64,000 bases of DNA, taken from contig CM077600.1 of NCBI GenBank assembly GCA_039654915.1, forward strand, positions 41,276,492 through 41,340,491. The letters are read 5' to 3'. Origin of the DNA: Aquilaria yunnanensis (taxonomy: Eukaryota > Streptophyta > Magnoliopsida > Malvales > Thymelaeaceae). The notes beneath the pieces were generated by a model, which saw nothing but the letters and a program-made list of their open reading frames with translations, ran no database searches and was not told the DNA's origin. Made by a program: the position numbers and the translations under genes. Below, piece by piece: positions 46,141 to 58,508 of the stretch; the stretch's first letter is position 1; every line of letters begins with the position of its first letter.

Positions 46141-46820
46141 AACATGGGAAAAAACACATTGACAGATACAAATTGGCGGAGGAAGAATCAAACTTGCCTG
46201 AACATATTTAGCCCCAAAGCATCTAACCAATCCAACAAACATGGAAAACTATTAAAAATTGTGCAAATTTTAGTATATAATAATAGTGTTGTCCAGTCTG
46301 GCTTGCACAAGTTTTTTCCTTTAACATTTCAATAAGAAAATATGGCAGTAGCAGATTTACACGTTTCTGCCATGTCAATTCCTCTATTTACACGTTTCTG
46401 CGGACTTCGAGCAACGTGCCAGGCAACTTATGGAAAACACTGCTCGGTTTGGGAACCCAACCCAATCGCTGTCATGGTGATGTAATTACACGTTACAGCT
46501 CAGCACCTCTGTGCACTGCCTGCCGACCTGCTTCCAATTCCGTCGACTTTTTATAACAATTCAAATGCTAGTTTACTTTACAGCGCTTTACTTTTGTTTG
46601 CTGACGCGTATCCGGGAAGAAAGAAATGAATAAATAAATAATCTAGATTCACAAAAACATTTTATGAGTGAAGTTTATAAACTAATGTCTTACAATAAAA
46701 ATTTTGATTTGTTACATCAGCTTATAGAGAGAAATATTACTGTAAATAGTACTACTATTTCAAAACCATCATTTTTTTTATGTCGTAAGTTTAGATGATA
46801 CGATAATTTAACTAGTAGTA
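46141..46820. other. Intergenic DNA
   Basis: No gene. A short direct repeat TTACACGTTTCTGC occurs near 46357 and 46389. Confidence 0.45.
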
Positions 46821-46829
46821 TAAATAGTA

Positions 46830-48057
46830 GGCCTAACTACAGAAATAGCCCCTGAATTTGACCAACTCGAGCGAGTTAGTCCAAAACTCAGCACTCAGTG
46901 AAAATTGGCCCCTCAACTTTGAAAAGGTTTGTAGTTCAGTCCATGTGCTACAGTAATAGATGGTTGGCGTTTAGGAGAAGCTGAAGTTGCAATTAGTGGC
47001 TGAGGTGACGAAATTGAAATTAAAACAACCCAAAAACATCTAATATTGCTACAATTTAGAAATTAGAAGCGCCAGCCGTTCTACGTATTGCTGCAACCAT
47101 GTCCACCATTGTCGGTAACCGAAGAGAAACAAGGAAGGTCGCTGCAATTTCCTCCAGTGACTAATCGACTCATCCGATGATGAATCACCTCCTCCGATGA
47201 CAAATCGCTCAATTGAGAGATCGAAAGACTTGCCCATCGTTGTCGGGACGACGCTATAGTAGGAGTCCGCCATAAAAGCCACCGCCATAACTGTGTTGGA
47301 GCCAAAAATCCCGTCTTTGACCTTTGACTCCATCTCTGTCCACTTCGCAAACTGCCTTTCGATTATGGTCTTGCGCAAAGTGTAGCAAATCATGTTCTTG
47401 AACTTTTTGTTCTTCTTCTTCTCCCTGTGCGAAGACACCATGTGACGTAGCCGAAGGACCAATCGAAGCTTATGGTACAAATCGAGGCCGATGGGGCTGA
47501 AGATGATGCAATGGCGGAGGATTCAATGAGGCCGATCCGACAACGAAGGCAATCGAGAGGCGAACGCAAAATTGGAGGCAAAAATCTGCCGGTGAAAATA
47601 GAAGAGGGAGGTGATGATGAAAACTGGCTTTTGCTCTTGCCGGCACTTGTTTTTGGACCTCAAGCACCCTAGGCATTCCAACGTACACCTTGGACCGCTG
47701 CTTCTTTAGTCCCACTGTAAATCGCCAGAAAATCGCCTGAAGGAGAAGAAGAAAGTAGATGATCAAATCGTGTCCCTCATCTTTTCTTTTCAAATGTTTT
47801 AATCCCTAAGTCTTTTCTTTTTTGCAGTTAGGCAAGCCCAGTAACAACCAACAGGACAAGGAAGGGCTATCGTTAAATCCACCTCAGGAATTCAATGCCA
47901 CTTCAGCCTCTCCCGAAAGCCATCAGTTTGTTACTATGCATAATGGACTGAACTGTTAACCTTTTCTAAGTTCAGGGGCCAAAGTTCACTGAGTGCTGAG
48001 TGTTGGACTAACTCGCATGAGTTGGGCAAGTTTGAGGGCTGATTCTGTAGTTAGGCC
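46830..48057. mobile_element. Pack-MULE-like element, GGCCTAA inverted repeats, perfect 9-bp target duplication
   Basis: The left end GGCCTAACTACAGAAATAGC and right end (inverse, GGCCTAACTACAGAATCAGC) match over about 112 bp. TAAATAGTA flanks both sides (46821-46829 and 48058-48066). The GGCCTAA terminus and size (1228 bp) link it to the element at 35579. The interior 47040-47830 is GC-richer, with an open minus-strand frame, and is probably captured host sequence. No transposase. Confidence 0.87.
47049..47480 (-). pseudogene. Open frame in captured DNA of the 46830 Pack-MULE, unknown
   Basis: A 143-codon frame on the minus strand reads through most of the element interior: a basic stretch (SSHREKKKNKKFKNMICYTL), then ERQFAKWTEMESKVKDGIFG, NTVMAVAFMADSYYSVVPTT and acidic Ser-rich sequence. 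The upstream minus-strand frame 47470-47793 may be another captured piece. I do not recognise the donor family. Expression and function are unknown. Confidence 0.3.
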
Positions 48058-48066
48058 TAAATAGTA

Positions 48067-50245
48067 CTACTATCAACATGAAATATATATGAAATATAAC
48101 CAGCAACATGAAATATATATGAAAGCTAATAGAAAATTTGATACTCATGTATTTAACATTAGCAAGAATAAATAACTCTACAATGTTTAGATCGCATTAC
48201 CACGATCATGCCTTGAACATTTTACATGGTATTATTTTTTCGGGTTTGTCCGATAACAGTTTTTATTTGCATGTATGTTATAAGTTGCTGGTAAACAATA
48301 AGAACTTAAATTAGCTGGTGTCAAACCGATATGAGCCAACTTAACCGCCCTTTAAGTAGAATTTATCCCAAAAACTAGCTTGTTGTGGTGACATTGCCCA
48401 ATAACATACAAGCAAATATATAGCTTCTTTTGTAGGCCATTTGGAATTTATGACTTATATCATTTGGACATATACAACCTCTTTCGTACGCCATTTGGCC
48501 ATTCAACCCAAATTAGACATAGGTACTAACAATCTCGATCGACCATCTACTGGTGCCACTAGCTTCACAAGTCCCCCATAACTAGGTGGATTCATCTAAC
48601 TATACCCGACCCACGCCTTCCCAAACATGAGACTTACCAAAGCCCGAACATTCTAGGCTCGAAGCTTAGCTCCTTAAAAATAAGTTCAGCTCGAGCTTGA
48701 GCTCAAGTTTGACTAGCTTACTAAATGAGCTTGGAGCTCAGGTTAAAAAGACTTGACCTCGACTTGGTGGTTCAATATACTCAAAACTCAACTCAAATGA
48801 TGGAGTTTGATTCGAGCTCGATTGAAGTTCTTTATAGAGTTCAAGTAAGATTTTAGAAATTAAGATATTACTTGTTCTACTAATTAAATTAATTATATTA
48901 TATTAATATTATATTAGGCTTGTTGAACTTGATAAGATTCGAGCTACATAGTATCAGACTTTATCTTAGTTTATTAAGAATTCAAACATAAAATGTGGCT
49001 TGAGTTTAAGTTTGACACGCATTAAACTTTAATTCGATAACTTAAAATCAAGTTCGAATTCAAATTGTTCACTAAGTGTCCTCTCATCTCCACCCATAAT
49101 TAGGTTTATAAAATGGATTATTGTGACTTGTGATCCGTTTGTCATTTCGGGGTCAGCTTCTATTTGTCCAACAAAAAACGGAGGAAAAAGTAAATAAACC
49201 TTGCCCTAACAAGAAAAAGCAACGCTAATGGAGCAAATTATGTTTCTTTCTGAAGGTCTCGGATGCGGTATACACCCAAGTGACGTGCAGGGGTAAAAAA
49301 TTACATGTGAGGACCTAACCTTTGGTTGAAGTTTCAAGTAGGAGCTATTGCCTATTGAATGGCTGGAATTACGAGATACACTTTATCATTATTGTTACTC
49401 ATTAACGAAACAAGAAATCGTTACAACTTGATCAGACAACACCGATGGTAACACCTCAATTTACTTTGGTTTTTAATCTCTCTTTTTTTTTGTTATACAA
49501 AAGATGTTTTATTTCAATTAAAAATGTGCCAAACGACATTTTACAGCTCAACGATAACATAAAACTCTAAAGAATAATAAAAACATAAAACTGGTCACAA
49601 AAAGGTTACTCATTCCTGTGATGTTGAATAAAAGATAAAGAATCAGGTCAAACTGAACCTTTCAATTAAGCCAAAATAATTTTAGGGTATAGAATTCACA
49701 AATAACTAGAACAAAACACAAGGCAAAATGACAATAATAAAGCAACGTTGAAGCAAACCAAACATTAAAAGCCTAAATAAAATTATCTATAAAAATAAAA
49801 AGGCAACCAATAAAATATTAAAAAACAAAAACCGTCATTATTTCATACAATCTTCTCCATATCTATTGTCAAATGTTATGACATTTCAGTAGGATTGAGA
49901 TTCCAGTGAATCTAAGAGATTGCATCCACCATAAAATTAGATAGATAACGTCGGATAAGGTTAGTCAAATAATAAAATAAATGAAATGAAACTAGTCAAA
50001 TTTAGATTGAAATTCAAATTTGGCCAAAAAACAGCAAATAATAGTGATGGAGGCAGAAGAGAATTAGGTTTGGGGAGGAAGAGTTGGGTTTGCAGAGTTG
50101 GTTTTTTTAATCTCAGGTAACATCAACTTCGAACTTTGTGCTCAATCTTTAGTCAGTGGTAACACTAGTAACTCATTCTTCACATATATTAAGGGCTATG
50201 GACTGTTTTACTGCTTATGAACAGTAATTACACTTTTTTATTGTA
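48067..50245. other. Intergenic DNA with a GAGCTCGAGC-type dispersed repeat
   Basis: 48645-49105 is rich in strings such as CAGCTCGAGCTTGAGCTC and TTCGAGCTCGATTGAAG and ends near CATCTCCACCCATAATTAG, resembling a plant hAT-MITE right end; no matching left end was found. The rest has no gene or clear repeat. Confidence 0.4.
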
Positions 50246-50246
50246 T

Positions 50247-50860
50247 TTTTCAGTGAATGGGTAAATTTTTATTTTAGTCCCTAGTTATGCTTTTTCTCCT
50301 CTTTTGATCCCTAAACTTCTTCATTTGATGATCATATCCCCAATTGTTTTTCCTTACCGTTTTTTTTTTGCTTTTCCTAATGAATGATTTTTTTTGTTTC
50401 AATCCTAAGTATGTGCTTTCTACCCTTTTGGTCCCCGAATTCCTCAATTTGATAATCAGATCATTGGTTTCAGTCACATGTATCTTGCAACCGATGTCAT
50501 TTTACACTCTTTAGTTTTTGTGAAATATATAATTATTTTTTTTCTTTTGCAAGCCACTGGGTAAATTCCTATTTCAGTCCCTAAGTGTGTTCTTTCTACC
50601 CTTTTAGTCTTTGAATTTCTCTATCTCATGATTATATTCCCCATTTCACCATACCCTATTTTATTGTTTATAAACAATAAACCAAACAAAGCATTCTTTT
50701 TCCATTTTTTGGTGAATGGTTAAATTTATTTTTCAGCCTCTAAGTATGTTCTCATTGCCCTTTTGCTCTTCAAATTCCTCTATATGATGTTTAGATCCCC
50801 AGTTTCATCTATATTTACCTTGTAAGTAATTTCATTTTGCATTATTTGGTTTCTATTTCT
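50247..50860. repeat. Diverged tandem repeat, four copies of about 130-170 bp
   Basis: Copies begin near 50251, 50378, 50550 and 50701. Each follows the pattern GTGAATGGGTAAATTTNTAT, TTCAGTCCCTAAGTATG, CTTTCTACCCTTTTGGTC, AATTCCTCNATTTGATGAT, AGATCCCCANTTTCA. Similarity is clear but weak, so the array is old. Non-coding. Confidence 0.65.
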
Positions 50861-53330
50861 GCCTACTTAGTCCAAATTTATGTAGAAAAAAAAAAGTTCC
50901 AAATCTTTTTTTTCACCCCTTCTTTCCCTTTTCTTTTCAATTCATTTGTTCTTTCTTTGATAAATTTGTGATTTATTTGTCATGAGTTGAATGAAATTAA
51001 TGATTTATGTAAAAAGGATGCTACATTTTTCACCTTTCTATGATTTATATAGATTATATAATTATGTTGCCTTTTACCATCATTGTCCATTGCTATAAAA
51101 TGCATAATCCCATAGCAACATGAGGGCTTTGTGCAACTAGTGATATACAATTATTGTTACAACACAATAAGGACATATTACAACTCAATTACATAACATT
51201 GTTAACATTGCCTCAATTTGATGTAACCAGGTAACTTGGTTTTTCTAGGTTTTGTATTACTTCAAAAAATCATTTTATTATAAACAAAGTCAAGTCCATC
51301 AGATCTAAACTCTCAACTGATGGTTTGATGGTAATGCAAAAAACTTATACTCTATGATCCTTGTTAAAAAAAAAACAAACAATTGGACCGATGTCCAAAT
51401 TGGTTACACAACGTCAATAACAATGTGTTATAATTTGATGAACTAGATAACTTGGTTTTTCTAATTATTTTGTAACTTAAAAATGACATTCTGTTATAAG
51501 TTTTTTGGTCAAAAAATAATTTTATGACAACCACAGGCTTTTATTTTTTCTTTTCATTTTTGAAAACTAGCATATTCTAAAGTGGGAAGCTTTGGCTTCT
51601 CTCTAGAAATTCAAATCCCCAGGGTCATTTTTCTCTTCGACACTTTATTTTCTAGTAACCGGATCTGGTGTTGGGCTAGTTTTGGCCATATCCCCATAAT
51701 TCACGTGTTCATCTCAAGGTATTTACTTGGTTTTTTAGCCATTTTATGACTATAGGCAGTGTCTATCGCTTGGTTATCGAGCAGAAATAATTAATCATCT
51801 TCATTGAAAAGAAAATGGCATAAAAGGTGTTGCAGATAACTGTGAGTTTGGGAAACACAAGAGCTTCAGTAGTCCTATGTAAAAAAAGAAATCAAATGGT
51901 TGGTCAGAGTTTGGGAAGAATTCTAGTTTGAGAAAGGAGACAATCCATGGTAGCAGAGTCTTGAAACTTAAAATGGATTGCTTGATTTCGGGCTGAAAAT
52001 GAATAGAGCTGGTTTATAACTTCACATCCTGGTATCAAAGAAGGCTTGAAAAAGAGGGGTTATTATTCTAGAAGGACGTTCCGTAGATGGATGGTAGAGT
52101 TTCAAACGTGTTATGGTTAATCTAGTTAAGGATTTTTAAGATGGGCAAATTCAAAGAATTCTACCTGTGGAGGGTTATAAGCATGTCTTGAATTATATGT
52201 CCAAGCTATTCATGGAATCACGGTGTCTCCCATCAACATGGCCTAGTTTCATCCGAAATTTTATTAAGGGATAAAGGTGGACTTGTGGGCTTATCTAATG
52301 AGCTTAGCAATTATTTGGATTCCAACCCATCGCCATTGAATGGTATTGGCGACACTCATAACCCACCACAATTTTCCTTTGTTTGTGAATGACTTATTTG
52401 TAACTTTTCAAAAATAATAGGATTAACATGAAACAAGTATGTAACTTAAGTGATTAAAATGTAAATTAATAAACAAATAAACCAAACCCTACACAACTAT
52501 ATTTTTTTTACTCCCCGACCCGTGTCACTGCCCGCCACTCGTCTTCTTCTTTCTTTGGCTGAGCCTACAGCCTGGTCTACTCTTTATCTTATCTTCTTTT
52601 TTCTACTCCCCATTGATGTCCCAAAATCTTTTCCATCGCTGGCTAGTGACCTTCTGCTGCTGCAATTAACAAACGGGGTTGGAAGTGCCGTTGAGGCCAA
52701 CGAATGTGTAGTGGAAGTCGAGGTTGTGCGATTCGAGTAAAAGTTTGGGATCAGATGGATTTTTATGCGGGAAAGCAGTGTCGGAAGCAAAGGAGGCAGT
52801 CAGTTGAGATGATTCGGGGGAGTTGAGTGCGTAAAAGTACTCTGACGCACTTTGTGGTGTTTTTGTGGGCAATCTGCAAGGAGCCCGTGATTCGCAGGTA
52901 ACAGGCACAGGCCTTTTTTTTTTTGCTTGTCAGGTTTGGTGGATAGGTGGCAGAGATGGTGACTTCACGCTCGATCCTTCCGTTTGTTAGGTGTGAATTC
53001 GACAACTTCTGATATGGTGGCAGATGGAGCTCAAGATCTAAGCGAAAAACAACTAATGTGTTTAGATCTCATAAATGAAGTGAGTCATTTAAGGGTGATT
53101 CAGCCGGATGACGGTATACACGATGGAGATAGTGCAAAAATAAAATTGCAATCATCTTCTTTCACCTACGTTCATAAATTTTTGAAAAAGGTATGCAAAC
53201 TAGCATGTTTTACTTTTGATGAATTCGGGGATTTAGCTATAAAATTTGTAAATAAAGTTGATAGGAAAAGAGAGATTTTGAAGGGTTCATTGTTTATGTA
53301 TGTGCAATATACTTTTAAACCACACTCTAT
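50861..53330. other. Intergenic DNA with unidentified coding-like fragments
   Basis: 50861-52480 shows nothing beyond AT-rich sequence. A GC-richer part, 52500-53200, has open frames. The most protein-like is at 53014-53191 (VADGAQDLSEKQLMCLDLINEV, then HLRVIQPDDGIHDGD), which ends at a GTATGC donor-like site. I cannot assign a family, and no second exon fits. It may be a gene relic. Confidence 0.35.
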
Positions 53331-54835
53331 TTGCAAGTGCACGGTGTGTTTATAGTGAAGGAGAGTGGGTGTCAATCCCATGAGGATTGTTGATTGAAAT
53401 AAATAATTGACACTACTTTTTAAACCAATTTTAGCTAAACAATCAAAAATTAATGAACTTTACTCAACCAACTCAATTAATTCTAATTAAACTTCCTAAG
53501 CTAACTAACAAGAAAAAAAAAACTATAAACAAGACAAAGAACACAAGCAAACTAGTGGTTTTCTTGGCAACTTATAAAGGAACACTTTCTATGATTTTCA
53601 TTACTTGACTAGGTTTGTTTGGTGTATTTACTCAAAGGATTTAAATTCTCCTACTTATTGGTAATGATACTACTTGGTTTCCTACTCTTCCAAAATAAGA
53701 AACACTCTCCTAAACTTAAATTAACAAGGACTCTCATCACAATTGTTAATCTAAAAGGAGCATTATAAAAAATACTCTTCCATCATCCTAACATTCTAGA
53801 CAAGTTTTCCAACATGCCCATGGTTGTTACCATATTCTCATAGTTCCATTTTTTTTTTAAATTTTTCCCAAGACTTAAGTATAATCTAAAATGTAATTGA
53901 TTAGGGCCCTTAATCAATCAACACAACAATAGACTCAAAAAGAAAATTAAACAAGCATTGGTGGAAAATCAAAGGCATCCATACATAAATTCAACCAAAC
54001 ATAACCATGTCAAGTAATTACAACCACAAAAAGTATAGGAGAAACTATTTCATGTTCAAACTAAGAAAAAACATAAAAAATAAAAGAGATAAAATCTATA
54101 GTAAGCTACAAGGAGAAGGAAAGAATAAACCCAATTTGAACTTGAAGAGCTTGATTCCTTAAGTCTCATAGCAAGTTTCTTTGAGTCCTCAAAGCCTTCT
54201 CCAAATGAGCTCCAAGAGAAAATGTCTCCAAGCTCTCGAAAACTCTCTATGGTGGCTATAGAGAAAATGATGATCATTTCTAAAATCCTAGGTAAAGAAT
54301 ACATTTCAAGATCAAATCCCTAGCCTTATCCTCTTCCATCTACTCCTAAGCTCTAATCATAAGCTTGGTAGGGGAGATTTATGGGCCTTCAAGTGTAGAA
54401 AATCTCCCAAGTTTAGAAATGGTCCCCCCAAGCTTGCCTTAATACAATGTTGTCGTATGATTTGAGACATATGATTGCATCAAGTTGTTTTTTTGCTGAA
54501 AGTGACTTGGAAGCTCATTCGAAGCTATTGCATGGATATGTGACAACATGAATTTGTGTTGTCTTCATTTTCTTCTCTTCTTTGCCTTGATGCTGTTGCA
54601 TGGTATAGTTCATGCAATCGCATGGTCTTTTCTTTAGCTTCTTGTCTTCATTTTCTCTTCCAGATCTCCTTCAGCTTCCTTTCTTTGTGCAATTTGGTCC
54701 CCCATTCATGCAATATGTCCATTCAAGCCTTTAGGGTATACAATGCAACCTACAAATTAATAAAACATAAAATGCAACTAAGATTTGGCAAATTTAACAA
54801 TAAATATAAAAAATATATGTGAGATATATAGGAAC
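53331..54835 (-). mobile_element. Retroelement-derived repeat fragment (tentative)
   Basis: The segment opens with TGCAAGTGCACGGTGTGTTTA, then GGGTGTCAATCCCATGAGGA, and closes with AAAATGCAACTAAGATTTGG, then ATATGTGAGATATATAGG. These phrases are familiar from non-coding parts of dispersed plant retrotransposon-related repeats. That is recognition by memory, without an alignment. No gag, pol or LTR pair is visible. The strand assignment is a guess. Confidence 0.35.
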
Positions 54836-54900
54836 ATTATGTGACTGTCTTTCATTTCAAAATAAGCATGTTGTACAAAGAAAATGGATATTGTAAGCAA

Positions 54901-55814
54901 AGTTGTTAAAATTGCGATCATAATTATAAGATTATACGATCCTAACATAGAAAATCTTTGTCAAAATGTTGTAAAATCAAAGGCATGGTAGGATCGTAGT
55001 AAGATCGCAACCAGGATCGTAGAATTGTAGGATTGAAAGATCTTACTAATTCTGTCCGGGTATTGATTTTTGTTGGGGGTAAATTACATAGATGATCCCT
55101 AACATTTAATTTTTATTCTGTTTTTATCTGTAGTCTATTAAAATTTCTGTTTAGATCCTAAATATATTAAAAATGTCCTATTTTGGTTCTAAATTCATTA
55201 AAAAAAATTTCATTTTGGTCCCTAATTAGACGAAATTTGTTAACTTAGGATAACTATCCAATAAAAACCTTTTAAAGCATTATCTAAATTATTCGATAAT
55301 TGTCTTACTGTAAGTTTAATATATATAATAATATTTTTACAGTTAATTGTCATTCAAATTACCAGTTGTTCCTCTCTATAAGTTGAACTTGTTTCATTTA
55401 GGAAGAAAAAAAATACAAAATTTAAATTATTTACTTACTGAAAAAAAATTATTATACATTTTAAATTTATTGGAAGTCAATTACTAAATATTTAAATTAT
55501 GGACATCGTACTCCTTTTTATTTGTCAATAATGTGTTTGTTTATAAATTTCTTTTAGACTTATGTTTATTATTTTATTGATTATGTTGATGTATACTCTA
55601 TTAAAGTTCAAATTTTATTTGTATTGTATCAATAATTATATTGTACCATTGCTATGGTAGTTAAATTTTACTTAAGTTTATAATATAATTGGTCTCTTAC
55701 ATAAATTATATTATTTAGACAAAAATTTTAGGCTTTTGGTAAGATTTTACGATCTACAATCCGATCTTGTATAGTAAAAAAAGATTCTAGGTAGGATCTC
55801 AATTTTGACAACCT
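54901..55814. mobile_element. Inverted-repeat element of about 0.9 kb, unclassified
   Basis: The left end AGTTGTTAAAATTGCGATC pairs with the inverted right end GATCTCAATTTTGACAACCT, and several further GATCGTA/TACGATC-type strings lie just inside both ends (54940-55045 and 55747-55795). A GGTAAATTACATAGATGATCC segment at 55079 resembles the start of a nested inverted-repeat element. No convincing target duplication. Confidence 0.5.
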
Positions 55815-57225
55815 TAATTGTACGTTGAGAGTTAAAAAGGTTGAAGAGCAACATCAATTATGACAATAGGAAAGTAGGTAGTAGTAAGGAGAATAGAAAT
55901 TGCGAAACCTTGTTGGTGAAAAGGAATAACGAGAGACTTCTGACATTTTATTTTCCTTCAAGACATAGTTACTTTCATTAGATTTTATGGGGTTTTTTTT
56001 ACTCATTTTGTTCCATTTTTTATTTGGGCTGGCATTATTTTTGGTATGCTAAGGGAATTCTGGTTGCTATGCAGGGGTTGGGTCTTATGGTTTAAGTTAA
56101 AGCTCCTTCATCTTCTTCTTTAAGTCTAAGATAAAGTTTATATCTCTTGTTTTCTTTTAATAAAAATTTCCTTGGTAGATAAAAAAATAATAAAACAAAA
56201 TAAAAGCAATGCAGCGACAGTGGAAGCTTCTAGGTCTCTGCTCGATCCAATATGGAGCCTCCCACGGCCCTGGCCACTATGGCAGGCGACAAAAATTCTC
56301 CTGCTATCGCCAATCGGAATTCAAATAATAACCCGCCGTTACCGTTCACATTTCAGTCGATTTTCTAATCTCTAACGGATATGTTAAAATTTTTCTCGTT
56401 TATATTAAACAAATATAAAAAGCAATTGTTCTTTTAATCTGTCCTGCAACTGCTTTTGGGCCTTCAAATACTGTTACTTTTTGAAAATATTTACCAAATG
56501 GTTGGCATGGAGAATACCTACTGATGAAATAATATTAGATTAATAACTAAGATAAATAAACTGAAACTAGTGGCATAACATTTAGACATCACAGAAATAT
56601 ATTAGTATAAAAATATAATATAAGTTTGTTGTTCCCATTAAATCAGTCTCCAACGCTATGCAAGAATTTGAGTTTTAATAATTTATTTATTAGTTATTTG
56701 TATCTACAAATGTATATTTACCATTTGGATAAATGAAATGTTCAAACTGATTAGTTAAAGTTGTCACCTAATTTAGAATATGAGAATCTTACCAATTGCA
56801 TGAACAAAATTTCAATTTTACATAAAAACAGTCACTTATTTTCTCAGGTGCACGCTTTCTCTCTATCAAATCAATCATACTAATTTATAATTAATTTTTT
56901 TAAATTATTTGTGATTGCTTTTTAGTGTAAGTTAATATTGTTTGGACGGAAGCATTTCATATGACTTGCTGATGTTTTCCTTTCTTAATTTTAATAAATG
57001 AATGCCTATTATTCTAAAAATAAAAAATAATTGATTTTGAGTAAAAGAAAAATAATAAAACAATAGATGTCATAAATAAGTGAATGCCTATTTATCTGTT
57101 TTTTTTTTTTCATAGAGGCGCACCACTCCAGAAGTGTTTCTGTGCGAAGGGTGTTTCTGTGTGGAGGGAGTATTTATCTACTAATCGTAACGGTGTTTGT
57201 GCCGCCGAATCCTAATAGAACACGA
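55815..57225. other. AT-rich intergenic DNA upstream of the SUN gene
   Basis: No gene or clear repeat apart from poly-T and poly-A tracts. A short GC-richer piece at 56210-56345 has a frame without recognised domain. Confidence 0.45.
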
Positions 57226-58508
57226 GCTCCTCCGGAGTGAAAAGTGCAAATTGAGGAATCCCGGAAACCGAAATAAACGGCGGAAGCAGCAGTAGAGAGC
57301 GATCGCCAATCAGGCAGACTCAGATCACCTTCTTTTTGAAAATATTTTCCCTTTCCCCAGAACGTTCGAAAACACTCAACGGTGAAGCCGTTACCGAATC
57401 CGAGGAGAGAGAGACGAGCCGAGAAGAAACGGCGATGAGATCAATAAATCGACAAGGCAACGCGGATAATCGCCTCAGTCATCGCCGTTTCGATGCTCCA
57501 TCTCCTTTGCTTCTCAATTACGCTTTCCATCAATCTGCTTTTCTCTTTCGATTTGCTCGCTGATCTCCAGCTTCAGGTTAATCCAACTTCATTCTTCCTC
57601 CTTCTTCTTCTAGTTCAGGTGATTGGACTTATATTCCTATCAGTTTCTCTAAATTTAGTTGCGCCAGTCTGTTTCCTTGATCATCGGATGCTCTAGCTAT
57701 TGGATCCGGTGTTATTTTTTGTATCTTTTTGTTTTTGTTTTCTTTTTGGATCTTGGATGATTTCCAGCTCTTCAGATTTTCTTTTGTCACTACTTATTTA
57801 TGACTTCAACTTTCTCCGTCTCTGGTGTAATCCAGTTTCTGAAAACCATGTATATTTTCATGAGGGGATGGACAACTTCAGTAGAAATCATCTAGTCTTT
57901 CTTTCTTTCTTTTTTGTTTTCTTTTGGGGCCCAATCTTCATTGGATTTCATTGTCAAGTTTTTGTGCTTCTCTCCTCTTCTCTTTATGCCTTTATGATTT
58001 TTGGGCTCTTTCACAATCGATTTGGTGAAATAGGATTACGTGTGAACTAAGGGTTACTTTGCTTCATTGCCAAGGTGAATTTCCTCTTTTGAAGAATACC
58101 CATCATTGGATTTCTTTGTGGACAGTTGCTATTGGTTTTATTAGCTTAGTTATGACTCCTCACACTAGAATGGGTAAAAGGCAAATGCTCACCCACCCAT
58201 ACTTTCAAATTTATATTCATATATTGTCTAAATACAAGCTAGGTACAAATCTGTAGCATTGAAGTATAGCTGTCAGCATGTGCGGGGTGTCGCTGTGATT
58301 GGAATTTTATAATCAGGAGGAAACGAAGACCACATTATCTGTTTCTCTCTTTTCATTCTTGAAGGAATTCATTTTGAAACGCATCAATCAAGTACATGTA
58401 TTTCATCCTATTTGTGTGAGTTGTTAAGACAAGCAATATTATTTGGCTCAGGGAATTCATTTCATCTGCAGTTGTTTTGGGGGCTGTAGTGGATTGGATT
58501 GATGTGCA
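57226..58508 (+). promoter_or_regulatory. Probable 5' UTR exon and leader intron of the SUN gene
   Basis: 57226-57574 is GC-rich and CT/GA-rich, like a plant 5' UTR, and ends CCAGCTTCAG followed by GTTAAT, a donor. The T-rich stretch from 57575 to about 58470 looks like a leader intron with acceptors near 58472 (TCTGCAG) or 58490 (CTGTAG). The frame in 57336-57563 is therefore probably not translated. Confidence 0.5.

Noticed and set aside
45712..46242. Minus-strand Phe-rich frames
   Set aside because: They come from the A-rich tract and minisatellite, not from coding sequence.
57336..57563. 75-codon frame upstream of the SUN gene as an N-terminal exon
   Set aside because: The family's N-terminus starts at 58509 and this GC-rich stretch behaves like a 5' UTR before a leader intron.
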